A stretch of DNA of 29,288 nucleotides from assembly GCA_002299555.1 (NCBI GenBank), contig DBOL01000013.1, positions 1 to 29,288 of the forward strand. The letters are read 5' to 3'. The stretch's first letter is position 1, and each line of letters begins with the position of its first letter. Position numbers and translations under genes: made by a program. Below, one piece after another: positions 1 to 8,326 of this stretch. The DNA comes from Candidatus Aminicenantes bacterium UBA647. Lineage in GTDB: Bacteria; Acidobacteriota; Aminicenantia; UBA2199. The notes under the pieces were generated by a model that saw only the letters and a program-made list of their open reading frames with translations, was not told the DNA's origin and ran no database searches.

Positions 1-506
1 AACAACTCTTTTCTCATCCACTCACTTGCCCGGAAATGGATACTTCTGTTTATGAGCCTGTATATTCTGTCGTATACTCCTTTTCTCTGCTTTATTATTT
101 CATGATCAGTCAATTTTAATTTCTGGAGTCTCTCACTTTCAAGCCACAATGCATAATTAAGGTCTGATTCGGGGATAACCTGATAAAATACTGAATTGTC
201 ATAGTTTACTTTACCACTGCTTCGCCCTCCATTCTTCATTATAAAAGTGATTCTTTCGTATGGAGAAAGATTGTCAGTTTCAAGAAACATGAGTTTTTGG
301 TAAAGGTAGGAAGCGCCTCTGATGCCGGATGGATCGTTTGCGACCCCATTTTTGTGATAAGTGAGAACACATACTGAATTCATTTTGCTGTCAGGAGCAA
401 GAAGGACGGTGAGGCCGTTTGGAAGAGTAAAATTACTGACTCTTATAATCGAATGTAGTGGAACGAACAATAAAAGGATAAAACAAATGTTTATGAGTTT
501 TCTCAC
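1..506 (-). CDS. Secreted M16 (insulinase/pitrilysin)-like protein, zinc motif lost; 3' end outside the window
   Basis: The frame is open from a GTG at 506 to the left edge (168 residues plus a partial codon); the C-terminus lies outside. Residues 1-20 form a signal peptide (MRKL followed by a hydrophobic run). Residues 28-36 (LPNGLTVLL) match the start of an M16 N-terminal domain, and residues 92-127 match its conserved segment (NGG, a YDN-x-YxxxxP stretch, then ALWLESERL). At the place of the catalytic HxxEH the protein reads Y67-L-Y-Q70-K71, and the third ligand Glu expected about 75 residues later appears replaced by D146 or R147. This subunit is therefore probably not a zinc peptidase. 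In the family such subunits pair with an active M16 partner, which may lie to the left. There is no in-frame ATG before residue 42 and an in-frame stop lies just upstream of the GTG. No SD is visible, but a promoter ends 6 nt upstream. Confidence 0.8.
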   Translation of the reverse strand, partial: MRKLINICFILLLFVPLHSIIRVSNFTLPNGLTVLLAPDSKMNSVCVLTYHKNGVANDPSGIRGASYLYQKLMFLETDNLSPYERITFIMKNGGRSSGKVNYDNSVFYQVIPESDLNYALWLESERLQKLKLTDHEIIKQRKGVYDRIYRLINRSIHFRASEWMRKEL

Positions 507-512
507 GAGATT

Positions 513-541
513 ATTTTAACTTTTGACAGTTTAATAGTCAA
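513..541 (-). promoter_or_regulatory. Candidate leaderless promoter of the M16-like gene
   Basis: On the minus strand TTGACT (541-536) and TAAAAT (518-513) are separated by exactly 17 nt. Six bases (512-507) separate the -10 box from the GTG, so the predicted transcription start is the G of the start codon. No ribosome binding site is present. The assignment is by pattern only. Confidence 0.55.
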
Positions 542-552
542 TAAACGTCTTC

Positions 553-1593
553 TCAGTCTGCACTTATGAGTTCAGCAATAGGTTTTAGGATCTGAATATG
601 ACTGAAAATGATCTTAATTGCTGAAGTGAGTGGAACTGCGAGTATCATCCCGATTATCCCCCAGATATATCCCCAGAATATCAGAGAAAGAAGTATCACC
701 ATTGGCGACAGGTTCAGGCTTTTGCCCGCTATTTTAGGCTCCAGAACATTTCCTATTATCATCTGTGTGAGCATGAGCCCTGCAAGTACAAGGAGAATTT
801 TCAATGAGAAACCAAATTTTATAAGCCCCATGATCACAGGAAACGCAGTCGCAATCACAGAGCCGATATTTGGTATGAAATTGAGTGCGAATATCAGGAG
901 AGAAGAAAAAAGAATAAAATCGAATCCGCCAAAATAGAGAATGATCCCGCTTATAAGGCCTGTCAAGAGACTGATGACAGTTTTAAGAACAAGGTAATGC
1001 TGGACTTGATTTTCAATAGACCTGAGGATAGACATTAACTCCTTAGCCCTCTCTTCCTCAAAGGCTTTATTTACCCTTTTTACAAGTCCGTCTCTTCCTC
1101 CCAGCATAAATATCAGGAATATAAGTATGAATATGAGATTCCCCAGAAAACTTGCAAAAGATCCGAATGTGGCAGAAATGATCGAAGTACCTTTCTGAAT
1201 GATCTTAGACCAGTCAAAAGTATTTATCTGGTTTTGAACTTCCTCGAGAGGGATATCCAATTTTGATGTCAGGTTTTTGAACACATCCGAGATCTTTGTG
1301 CTGTAAGCGGGGAAATGATCTATGAATGAGGATACTCCTGAGAATATAAGCATTCCGAATAGATAAAGAATAATGAAGATGAAGATGAGAAGGAAAGTGA
1401 GGACAACAACTTTAGGTATCTTGAAGTATATAAGCCTGCTCACAACTCCATTGAAAAGGAAGTACAGAAGAAGTGCCATGAAAAACGGGATAAAAATAGT
1501 TTTAAGCTCTTTCATTATTACAACGAAAATAACCGCTGCAATAAATCCGGTAAAGAGTTTTAAAAATGCAAGATCGCCTGAATTCTGATTCAT
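553..1593 (-). CDS. AI-2E family transporter (PF01594-type membrane protein)
   Basis: This 346-residue integral membrane protein has about seven or eight hydrophobic segments. Two or three lie at residues 10-85, a central soluble part follows (about 90-140), and then come helices including the family-typical region near residues 235-300 (NFIPNIGSVIA, then LEPKIAGKSLNLSPMVILLSLIFWG). That C-terminal block is the signature of the AI-2E/PerM family. Members have been linked to autoinducer-2 export or Na+/H+ antiport, but the substrate cannot be read from sequence. The ATG lies 6 nt after the stop of the small upstream gene and has no clear SD, so translation is probably coupled to that gene. Length is normal for the family. 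Confidence 0.9.
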   Translation of the reverse strand: MNQNSGDLAFLKLFTGFIAAVIFVVIMKELKTIFIPFFMALLLYFLFNGVVSRLIYFKIPKVVVLTFLLIFIFIILYLFGMLIFSGVSSFIDHFPAYSTKISDVFKNLTSKLDIPLEEVQNQINTFDWSKIIQKGTSIISATFGSFASFLGNLIFILIFLIFMLGGRDGLVKRVNKAFEEERAKELMSILRSIENQVQHYLVLKTVISLLTGLISGIILYFGGFDFILFSSLLIFALNFIPNIGSVIATAFPVIMGLIKFGFSLKILLVLAGLMLTQMIIGNVLEPKIAGKSLNLSPMVILLSLIFWGYIWGIIGMILAVPLTSAIKIIFSHIQILKPIAELISAD

Positions 1594-1599
1594 TACTAT

Positions 1600-1977
1600 T
1601 TATCGGTAACTTAGCATCGAGTCATCAACTATTACCCTCTTCATTTTTTTAAAGAAAATATAATCTGTTTCGAGCCCATATTCACAATAGTAAGAGAGGG
1701 TTTTTGTCTCTTTACTTATTGTTACAACAATTGTATCTTCTTCTGCTTCGCCGAAAATTATATGTCGCTGCTTTGAAAGGATCTCGTAAATATAATCTTC
1801 GGCCTCAGTGTCAGAAAGAGAATACCCCCTTTCTCTTCCCATTCTGTCTTTTATTTTTTTTGCAACTTCGTCCTCAGTAATCTTTGCATTAATGATCTGA
1901 ACTGTGGCGAAAGCTCCATAAAGAAGCAAGAAAATGATAATTATTCCTGTGAAAGTAAGTTTTCCCTTATTGTTCAT
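1600..1977 (-). CDS. Small single-pass membrane-anchored protein, function unknown
   Basis: The product is 125 residues if started at the ATG at 1977. That start has a GGAGG sequence (1991-1987) 9 nt upstream; the alternative ATG at 1983 leaves only 3 nt and is unlikely. The N-terminus is short and basic (MNNKGKLTFTG), followed by one hydrophobic helix at about residues 9-28. The rest is a charged, probably extracytoplasmic domain with many Glu, Asp and Lys residues, and it ends in DDSMLSYR. The single N-terminal helix after a short basic leader recalls pilin-like or DUF4845-type small proteins, but no recognisable pilin cleavage motif is seen and I do not assign a family. It is followed after 6 nt by the AI-2E-type transporter, probably co-transcribed. 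Confidence 0.75.
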   Translation of the reverse strand: MNNKGKLTFTGIIIIFLLLYGAFATVQIINAKITEDEVAKKIKDRMGRERGYSLSDTEAEDYIYEILSKQRHIIFGEAEEDTIVVTISKETKTLSYYCEYGLETDYIFFKKMKRVIVDDSMLSYR

Positions 1978-2013
1978 TCTCATTAACCTCCATATTAGTT
2001 TTTCAATAATAAA

Positions 2014-2042
2014 ATTATACCAGTTTAAGATAAAAAAGTAGA
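2014..2042 (-). promoter_or_regulatory. Candidate extended -10 promoter for the small membrane protein and transporter
   Basis: The minus strand carries TGG followed by TATAAT (2022-2014), a perfect extended -10 element. A weak -35 match (TCTACT, 2042-2037) lies 17 nt upstream. The predicted transcript would have a leader of roughly 30 nt containing the GGAGG at 1991-1987. The site lies just after the sucD stop, so it separates this pair from the sucCD operon. Confidence 0.5.
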
Positions 2043-2052
2043 TGATCCCGGT

Positions 2053-2922
2053 TTATAATAGTACTTTCTTCACCATGTCACCAATATCTGCGGGATTTTC
2101 AACTACATGGATCCCATTTTCACTGAGAGTTTTCATCTTTTCTGCGGCAGTCCCTTTGCCTCCGGATATTATGGCACCAGCATGTCCCATCCTCCGTCCC
2201 GGAGGAGCTGTCTGACCGGAGATGAACGAGATCACAGGTTTGTTAAATTCTTTGCTTATGTACTCTGCTGCATCTTCTTCCATTGTACCGCCAATCTCGC
2301 CTATCATCACAACTGCATCGGTCTCGCTGTCATCTTTGAAAAGTTTAAGGATATCAACAAAGTTGGATCCAATGATCGGGTCTCCGCCAATCCCTACAGC
2401 TGTTGATTGCCCCATTCCGATACGGGTTATCTGATTCACCGCTTCGTAAGTAAGGGTTCCTGATCTGGAAACAATGCCGATCCTCCCTTTTTTGTGAATG
2501 TTGGCAGGCATAATTCCAACTTTTGATTCCCCGGGTGATATCACCCCCGGGCAATTTGGGCCTACGAGCTTTGACGAGGTTGTTTTTATGAAATTCTTGA
2601 CCCTGATCATATCTAATGCCGGAATCCCTTCTGTTATACAGATGATCAGGCCGATCCCTGCATTTGCAGCTTCAAGGATCGCATCTGCAGCAAATGGGGG
2701 AGGGACAAAAATTGCAGAAACATCTGCACCTGTTGTTTTTACTGCTTCTGAAACAGTATTGAATACAGGTACGTCCATATGAGTTGTTCCGCCTTTGCCC
2801 GGTGTTACACCTGCGACCACAAGTGTACCGTATTCTATCATCTGGCTTGAGTGGAAACTTCCCTCTTTTCCGGTAAAACCCTGGACTACGATTTTTGAAT
2901 TTTTATTTAGAAGAATAGCCAT
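2053..2922 (-). CDS. sucD: Succinate-CoA ligase (ADP/GDP-forming), alpha subunit
   Basis: This 289-residue protein has the full length of SucD. Together with SucC it interconverts succinyl-CoA, phosphate and NDP with succinate, CoA and NTP in the citric acid cycle. The N-terminal Rossmann domain has the CoA-binding motif GFTGKEG (residues 15-21). The family segment VGPNCPGVISPGE lies at residues 120-132. The phosphorylated histidine is H247 in GHAGA (246-250), followed by the GGKGTA loop. The ATG begins 1 nt after the sucC stop, and its SD (AAGGAG) lies inside the end of sucC, which is typical translational coupling. It is the last gene of the operon. Confidence 0.97.
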   Translation of the reverse strand: MAILLNKNSKIVVQGFTGKEGSFHSSQMIEYGTLVVAGVTPGKGGTTHMDVPVFNTVSEAVKTTGADVSAIFVPPPFAADAILEAANAGIGLIICITEGIPALDMIRVKNFIKTTSSKLVGPNCPGVISPGESKVGIMPANIHKKGRIGIVSRSGTLTYEAVNQITRIGMGQSTAVGIGGDPIIGSNFVDILKLFKDDSETDAVVMIGEIGGTMEEDAAEYISKEFNKPVISFISGQTAPPGRRMGHAGAIISGGKGTAAEKMKTLSENGIHVVENPADIGDMVKKVLL

Positions 2923-2923
2923 T

Positions 2924-4087
2924 TCAGTTGCTCCTTAATATCTCGACAGTTTTTTTCGCTGCCTCAGGGAGACTTGTTTCAGCGATAAAGTTTAATCCGG
3001 AATTCTCAATGATCTTTCTCCCTTCAGCTTCATTTGTCCCGACAAGCCTGATGACGATAGGAACTTTCAGCTCAACTTCTTTGAGTGCATTGACGATCCC
3101 GTTAGCGACAAGATCAGTTCTGACAATTCCTCCGAATATATTTACAAAGACAGCTTTAACATTGTTGTCTGACAGGAGAATGTTAAATGCTTCCTTTACT
3201 CTCTCCTCTGAAGTACCGCCTCCTACATCCAGGAAATTAGCCGGCTCTCCACCATAAAATTTGATAATGTCCATTGTTGCCATTGCCAACCCTGCTCCAT
3301 TTACCATACATCCGATATTGCCATCCAGTTTAATGTAGTTAAGATCAAATTTGGAGGCTTCAACTTCAAGAGGATCTTCTTCATGGATATCTCTCATTTC
3401 AGCTACATCAGGATTTCTGTAGAGCCCGTTATCATCAAAGTTGATCTTCCCGTCGAGGGCAATGACCTTATCAGTATCTGTGATGATAAGTGGATTTATT
3501 TCTACCAGAGATCCATCTTTTTCTATGAACAATTTATAAAGATTGAACAAAAGTTTTGTGAAATTCTTTTGTTGAATTTTATTAAGTCCTAACTTGAAGG
3601 ACAACTCTCTTGCATGGAAAGCCGACATTCCGGTCACTGGATGAATGTAGACCTTATGTATGAGCTCAGGAGTTTTCTCTGCTACTTCCTCGATCTCCAT
3701 TCCGCCTTCTGTTGAAGCAATAATGACCGGCATCTCTTTCTCACGGTCAATTATAATTGCCAGATAGAGTTCATTAGCAATGTTCAATCCCTGCTCGACC
3801 AGAATCTTTCTTACAAGCTGACCTTCCGGCCCTGTCTGTTTGCTCACAAGGGTCATTCCTAATATTGACTCGATATGTTCTTTTGCTTCAACCTTGTCCT
3901 TTGCTAGTTTCACACCACCTGCTTTCCCTCTTCCACCGGCATGGACCTGAGCTTTAACAACACAGGGAAACCCCAGCTTTTCAACAATTTCCATTGCTGT
4001 TTCAGTATTGTCAGCCATCAATCCTTCAGGAACTGGAATTGAATAATTCTTGAATAAATCTTTTGCCTGGTATTCATGTATTTTCAT
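2924..4087 (-). CDS. sucC: Succinate-CoA ligase (ADP/GDP-forming), beta subunit
   Basis: The 387-residue product has the family length and begins MKIHEYQAKDLF, the canonical SucC N-terminus. An AAGGA sits 7 nt before this ATG. The frame is open further upstream to an ATG at 4138, but that adds a lysine-rich stretch not found in SucC and overlaps the previous gene. The ATP-grasp domain shows the GGRGKAGGVK loop (residues 51-60), the metal/nucleotide motif EINPLI, and then the C-terminal CoA-ligase domain with LDVGGGTSEERV and NIFGGIVRTDLVA. It is encoded 10 nt after the secreted propeller gene and 1 nt before sucD, so an unusual operon places this central metabolic enzyme behind genes for exported proteins. 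Confidence 0.97.
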   Translation of the reverse strand: MKIHEYQAKDLFKNYSIPVPEGLMADNTETAMEIVEKLGFPCVVKAQVHAGGRGKAGGVKLAKDKVEAKEHIESILGMTLVSKQTGPEGQLVRKILVEQGLNIANELYLAIIIDREKEMPVIIASTEGGMEIEEVAEKTPELIHKVYIHPVTGMSAFHARELSFKLGLNKIQQKNFTKLLFNLYKLFIEKDGSLVEINPLIITDTDKVIALDGKINFDDNGLYRNPDVAEMRDIHEEDPLEVEASKFDLNYIKLDGNIGCMVNGAGLAMATMDIIKFYGGEPANFLDVGGGTSEERVKEAFNILLSDNNVKAVFVNIFGGIVRTDLVANGIVNALKEVELKVPIVIRLVGTNEAEGRKIIENSGLNFIAETSLPEAAKKTVEILRSN

Positions 4088-4097
4088 TTGTTTTTCC

Positions 4098-6107
4098 TTA
4101 TAATTCTTTTTGAAAAACTTTGGAATTTTTATATTCATCTGTGATCTTAAAAAAAATCAGCTTTTTCCCTTTTAAAAATTTCTTCGAAAGTTTGAAGTTT
4201 TCAGATTTGGAATCGTTGATCTTGTCTGTAGGGTTGATAGGATACCATTTTTCTCCTGAGAACGAATATTGAACTTTTAAAATCACAGAGGTCATGTCCC
4301 TGACTTTAAAAGAGACTGACTCACCGGTCTTTTTAAAATCAGAAAGAACAGGTGCTGTGGAATCAATTATGAATTTTCTTGATTCCATTGTGTCTGACCT
4401 GAAAGTGTCAGGTGAATTTGAGAGGGAGTCATCTGTAACAATTTTCAATGTGTAGATCCCATCTTCATACAATTCTGTATTAAGTTCGGCTATTGATGAA
4501 GTGATATCTTCTTTGAATCTGACCCATTGCTTTCCTGAATATTTCTTTAAGAATAGTGAATGTTTTAATTCATCATTGTTCGGGTCGTCGGCTCTCCAGG
4601 ATATTTTCAATGTGTTCTTTTTCCAGGTCACAGGTTTTTTCTGATTTGCAGATTTTTTTGGTTGGGCAGGTAAGTTGATACGGATCCTTTTTATCTCAGG
4701 GCTGAGATTTTTTTGGATATAAAAGAATCGAAAACCTGAAATACCGGGAGATGCCATGCCGGATACTGAATTTAAATTAACTTTGATCTGAAAATATTTA
4801 AATCCGCTTCTGTTCATATTTGAATTGTTATTATCGGTAAATGGTGGGGACCATTCTGTCCAGGTCTGATCAGGAGATGCCGTATTGCCCGATCTTGCAA
4901 ACAGAGCGATAGCAGGAGTGTTCCCATTGTTGGAGTCCCAGTATAGTCTGCCTGCCCTGCTCTGGATACCGAGGTTGAATATATCTGAAGTGTACGAGCC
5001 TTTGGAATCAGAGAAATTACTGAGTTTTATAATGGAAGAAGTGTTATTGTAAATGGTCACAAATCCATCTACACCTGATAATATTTTATAGGATTGTGCA
5101 GATTCGCCTTCATATACCAGTGAATAACTTTTATCCTTTTTTATTCTATAGATCCTACCTCTGTTTCCTGTCCCGATGAGGACGCCTCCGTTTTCCCTGT
5201 CAGGAGCTACCGAATATATATGCTCATCGGAAGATGACCACATTTTTTCAACTTCCCCTCCTGGATGCCTCAAGTACAGGGCACTTTTTTCCTGTGTGGA
5301 CTGCCCTCCTTTCGGGAATGTAAAGGAGATCATTTTATTACTATCGGATGGTTTCCCCTTCTTCACTTCTTTGGAAGCGGAAAACCAGATGTTTCCTTCA
5401 TCATCTTCATAGATACCGTTAATTTCTTCAAAGGGGGTATCGTAGAGAACCCGATTTTTTTGAGAACTTATTTTGTAGAGGATCCCACTACCTCCGCTAC
5501 CTGCAATGATCGAATTATCTGCTGAAATATACAGAGAGATGATATGTGTATCTCCTGAAAATATTTTTTTGGAATTTCCGTTCTTATTAATTTTATAGAC
5601 ACCACCGCTGCCTCCTACTGCACATATGATGTTGCCTGATTTGTCCTCTTTGATGTCCCATATATATTTTTCGTCAGGGTTGAAAAATTCTTTTGACTTC
5701 ATCGCATCTGTTATCCGGAATAATTTTCCCCTGGGAGAGGAACCGGCATATATGAATTTGTCGGACCCGTATAACACCGCATAGATGTCTGGCTCCTGAG
5801 CCTTGAACATTTCAGTGATCTTTCCATTCTTCTCAATTCGGAAGACTGAAGCATTATGTCCCGTTCCAAGATAAATATCACCTTTTTTCGATATTGCCGC
5901 TCCTAGGTAATATTCCTTGTCGGGTCCTGCGATTACAGAACTTTTTAATGATATGAACAATTCTCCATTATCTGTCAATCCTGTTCCATTAAAAGTTCCC
6001 TTTTCAAAATTACGAAAATCTCTTACCTCCCTTTTCTTAACCTGTACGGGATGGAGAAGAGAAAAAGTGAGAATGATCATGCTTATGATCAATATCCTTT
6101 TATTCAT
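4098..6107 (-). CDS. Large secreted beta-propeller protein with a C-terminal Ig-like part, function unknown
   Basis: The 669-residue product starts with a signal peptide (MNKRILIISMIILTFSLL, cleavage around residues 20-24). Residues about 40-370 contain repeated short blades of the form GxxYKI or GxIYRI, each following a hydrophobic strand and a GS/GT turn (for example GTGHNASVFRI, GSSPRGKLFRI, GGSGGVYKI, GSGGSGILYKI, GTGNRGRIYRI). This is a beta-propeller pattern like that of two-component-regulator propellers. After it comes a segment with TWTEWSPPF and FKYFQIKV, resembling a discoidin- or fibronectin-like sheet, and an Ig-like segment with WRADDPNNDEL near residues 510-540. The ATG is 1 nt after the stop of the S55-domain gene, and GAGAGG precedes it. 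The two proteins are probably made together and act in the periplasm or at the surface. No enzymatic motif was seen. Confidence 0.8.
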   Translation of the reverse strand: MNKRILIISMIILTFSLLHPVQVKKREVRDFRNFEKGTFNGTGLTDNGELFISLKSSVIAGPDKEYYLGAAISKKGDIYLGTGHNASVFRIEKNGKITEMFKAQEPDIYAVLYGSDKFIYAGSSPRGKLFRITDAMKSKEFFNPDEKYIWDIKEDKSGNIICAVGGSGGVYKINKNGNSKKIFSGDTHIISLYISADNSIIAGSGGSGILYKISSQKNRVLYDTPFEEINGIYEDDEGNIWFSASKEVKKGKPSDSNKMISFTFPKGGQSTQEKSALYLRHPGGEVEKMWSSSDEHIYSVAPDRENGGVLIGTGNRGRIYRIKKDKSYSLVYEGESAQSYKILSGVDGFVTIYNNTSSIIKLSNFSDSKGSYTSDIFNLGIQSRAGRLYWDSNNGNTPAIALFARSGNTASPDQTWTEWSPPFTDNNNSNMNRSGFKYFQIKVNLNSVSGMASPGISGFRFFYIQKNLSPEIKRIRINLPAQPKKSANQKKPVTWKKNTLKISWRADDPNNDELKHSLFLKKYSGKQWVRFKEDITSSIAELNTELYEDGIYTLKIVTDDSLSNSPDTFRSDTMESRKFIIDSTAPVLSDFKKTGESVSFKVRDMTSVILKVQYSFSGEKWYPINPTDKINDSKSENFKLSKKFLKGKKLIFFKITDEYKNSKVFQKEL

Positions 6108-6108
6108 T

Positions 6109-7866
6109 TTACCTCTCTCTTATCTTCAGCTTGAATAATTTTTTGCCTGTTATTATTACCGGTACTTCCATCTGATAATCTTCGAGTGATGAATATTTTA
6201 TCTCTGTCAGGTTTTTCCCGGCAGAATTATAATCATAAAGATTTCTCAGACTGGATGGGAGGTTTGAGAATTCGTATCCTTTCACGAACATCCCCTTTTC
6301 CGGAACGATCATTTTAATATAAATCCGGTTGTTCTTTCTTATGTTGTTTATTGCCCTGATCAATGAGTTCAAAGTGGATGGAAAGAATGATGATTTGATA
6401 TTTTTTGCTTCAAATTTCCCTATCTCTTTTTTATCTGCGATAAGGATCCGAAACTCAGCTCCGTTTTTCAGTGCAGGAGCTTTCAGTCTTATACTCTCAG
6501 TGGAATCAGCGCCTCTGTTGTTTTTTATTATGATTTTTATATCTATGAGCTCACCCGGTTTGAACTCATTCTTGTTTATGAGGACGTTTGATATTTCCCC
6601 TCGTTTCACCCTCTCTGACACTTCAACATTAAAATCCATTTTCTGTATCTTTATCTGCTTCTCCTTGTTGTTCATGATGAAGAAATTTATTGCGAGGAGA
6701 AGGTCTGCAAACTCATTGTATGAATTTCCTCCACTGAAAAGATCGTTGATGATTATATTTTTTTCGTTTTCAATGAATATTTTTCCGTCAACCTTGATAG
6801 AGTTGAATCCATATTGCTGTATCTCAGTTAGAAATATATTTGCAATAGATAGCTGGGCCATTGCAGGAGTAAGTAGCGGGTGGTTTACCATTTCAATGTT
6901 GAACTTTCTGTTCCTGTTGCTGAAAAAGATCTGAAGAGGGATCATGTAGGGCGTTTTCCCCATCTCACCCATAACAGCGGAAAATCTATCCTGAGTAATG
7001 GTTCCAATCATTTCACGTGTTGATGACAGCTTGAAGGATTCCTGATAAGACGGCACGACAGAGACCACTTCCGCCCTGTGCATCGGGAATTCAACTTTGC
7101 CCAGATTGAAGAAAGGATGACCGAAGAGATAAACCTTTTTTCCGTCTGTATATGTAACGGTTCCGGATGAAGAATATTCAAAATCTCCCCGGACAAGTGG
7201 TATCGAAACCGCATCTGCACCGCGTAATGAGCCTTTGAGCGTTGGTTTACCCTGTTTGGCACTGTCAAGTTTCAGATTGTTTGATGGCGTAAAAAGTGGT
7301 CTTAATAATTTATCTGCCTGCCCAAGAATACCCCTGCTTGTGGAGAGGAGTCCGATCGGAAGGGCACTGTTCCCAGAGGCCGGATCTATCCTCCGGATCA
7401 TTTCCCTTTTTAGAATATTTTTTACATTCATTATATTCTGTTCATCAAACTTAACTTTTATGTCTGAAATATCAATCGTATATTCCGGTGTATCGTAATC
7501 TTTGACTTTCAGGATATCTTCGATCGGAGTGATTCCTGCAATTGGTTTTTTGGAAAAGTTGAAGCCATAAGAGACAGATCCGATTATTTTTCCATTTATG
7601 AAGACCGGGCTGCCTGACATACCGGCGATCACACCTATCCCTTCCAGTTCAGGGGCAAATAATTCGGCAATTATCAGATTTTTCCCGGGAGAAAAGTTAC
7701 TCAGAAAGCCGAGTATCTTAAACTTGAAAGTTTCAATGGTCGTCCCTTTAAAGATAGTTTTCCCCTCTCCTTCCATCCCTTTTTTCAATTTGCTGTATTC
7801 CAGTATCTCTGCTGATCCTAATGTAAGTGTTGTTAGCAGCAGCAGGGCAAAAAAAATCTTTTTCAT
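6109..7866 (-). CDS. Secreted protein with SpoIVB-type S55 peptidase domain
   Basis: The product has 585 residues with a signal peptide (MKKIFFALLLLTTLTLGSA). Residues 25-120 carry the S55 signature: LKKGMEGEGKTIF, then the serine motif GMSGSPVFINGKIIGSV (82-98), then PIAGITPIEDIL. A GHP motif at 249-251, within YLFGHPFF, matches the conserved histidine region of these proteins. In SpoIVB the peptidase cleaves in the intermembrane space during sporulation. Here the domain lacks an obvious PDZ part, and no sporulation genes are nearby, so it belongs to the widespread non-spore S55 group whose substrates are unknown. The C-terminal half (about 400-585) looks like Ig-type sheet with no clear family. 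The gene overlaps the receiver gene by 4 nt (ATGA) and is followed after 1 nt by the propeller gene. Confidence 0.85.
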   Translation of the reverse strand: MKKIFFALLLLTTLTLGSAEILEYSKLKKGMEGEGKTIFKGTTIETFKFKILGFLSNFSPGKNLIIAELFAPELEGIGVIAGMSGSPVFINGKIIGSVSYGFNFSKKPIAGITPIEDILKVKDYDTPEYTIDISDIKVKFDEQNIMNVKNILKREMIRRIDPASGNSALPIGLLSTSRGILGQADKLLRPLFTPSNNLKLDSAKQGKPTLKGSLRGADAVSIPLVRGDFEYSSSGTVTYTDGKKVYLFGHPFFNLGKVEFPMHRAEVVSVVPSYQESFKLSSTREMIGTITQDRFSAVMGEMGKTPYMIPLQIFFSNRNRKFNIEMVNHPLLTPAMAQLSIANIFLTEIQQYGFNSIKVDGKIFIENEKNIIINDLFSGGNSYNEFADLLLAINFFIMNNKEKQIKIQKMDFNVEVSERVKRGEISNVLINKNEFKPGELIDIKIIIKNNRGADSTESIRLKAPALKNGAEFRILIADKKEIGKFEAKNIKSSFFPSTLNSLIRAINNIRKNNRIYIKMIVPEKGMFVKGYEFSNLPSSLRNLYDYNSAGKNLTEIKYSSLEDYQMEVPVIITGKKLFKLKIRER

Positions 7867-8228
7867 TTTTTCTCCAGGAACTCTTTGATGCTGGTCAGAA
7901 AAGGGGCAACCTGGAACGGCTTGTGAATGATACCTATTGCACCTGCTTGTAAAGCAAATTCATAGTCGATTCTATGGTCTCCTGTCATGAGTGCTACCGG
8001 AGTATTAATATTATTTTTTCTCAAAGAGGTAATAAAATCTTCAACACTTTCATTTCCAATATTCACGTCTGCAATGACAAGATCAAATGTATCAGCATTG
8101 GCATTTTCAAGAGCTGTCTCAAAATCTTCCGACTTAACTCCTGATATATTCTCAAGTGCGAGGAAATCGATAACAAGATCACCTATGTATCCTTCATCAT
8201 CAACTATAAGAATTTTTTTTCCTTCCAT
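7863..8228 (-). CDS. Stand-alone response regulator receiver domain
   Basis: The 121-residue protein is a single CheY-like receiver with no output domain. The acidic pair is D10-D11 (ILIVDDE), the phospho-acceptor is D54 (VIADVN), the switch threonine is T82 (ALMTGDH), and the conserved lysine is K103 in HKPF. All active-site residues are present, so it should be phosphorylated. No histidine kinase is encoded nearby. The ATG has no SD but follows a -10-like TATTAT by 6 nt. It heads the run receiver - S55 protein - propeller - sucC - sucD and overlaps the S55 gene by 4 nt. Confidence 0.92.
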   Translation of the reverse strand: MEGKKILIVDDEGYIGDLVIDFLALENISGVKSEDFETALENANADTFDLVIADVNIGNESVEDFITSLRKNNINTPVALMTGDHRIDYEFALQAGAIGIIHKPFQVAPFLTSIKEFLEKK

Positions 8229-8234
8229 AATAAA

Positions 8235-8240
8235 ATAATA
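8235..8240 (-). promoter_or_regulatory. Candidate -10 box of a leaderless promoter for the receiver operon
   Basis: TATTAT (8240-8235) lies exactly 6 nt before the ATG at 8228. No SD is present. I found no convincing -35 box at 16-18 nt, so this is the weakest of the six similar sites. If real, it drives the receiver-to-sucD operon. Confidence 0.35.
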
Positions 8241-8326
8241 CTAATAGAGTTTCCCCAAGAAATCAAGAAGTGTTTATATTGCTTGAGTGGTACAGGTTGA
8301 AAGCAGTGTTATCCTGGCGCTAAATG

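Noticed and set aside
608..937. Open frames antisense to the large minus-strand genes (for example within the AI-2E, comEC and addAB genes)
   Set aside because: They lack SDs and family resemblance, and they mirror the codon pattern of confidently assigned genes on the other strand.
4088..4138. Upstream ATG (4138) for sucC
   Set aside because: It adds 17 lysine-rich residues not found in SucC and overlaps the previous gene, while the ATG at 4087 has an SD and the canonical N-terminus.
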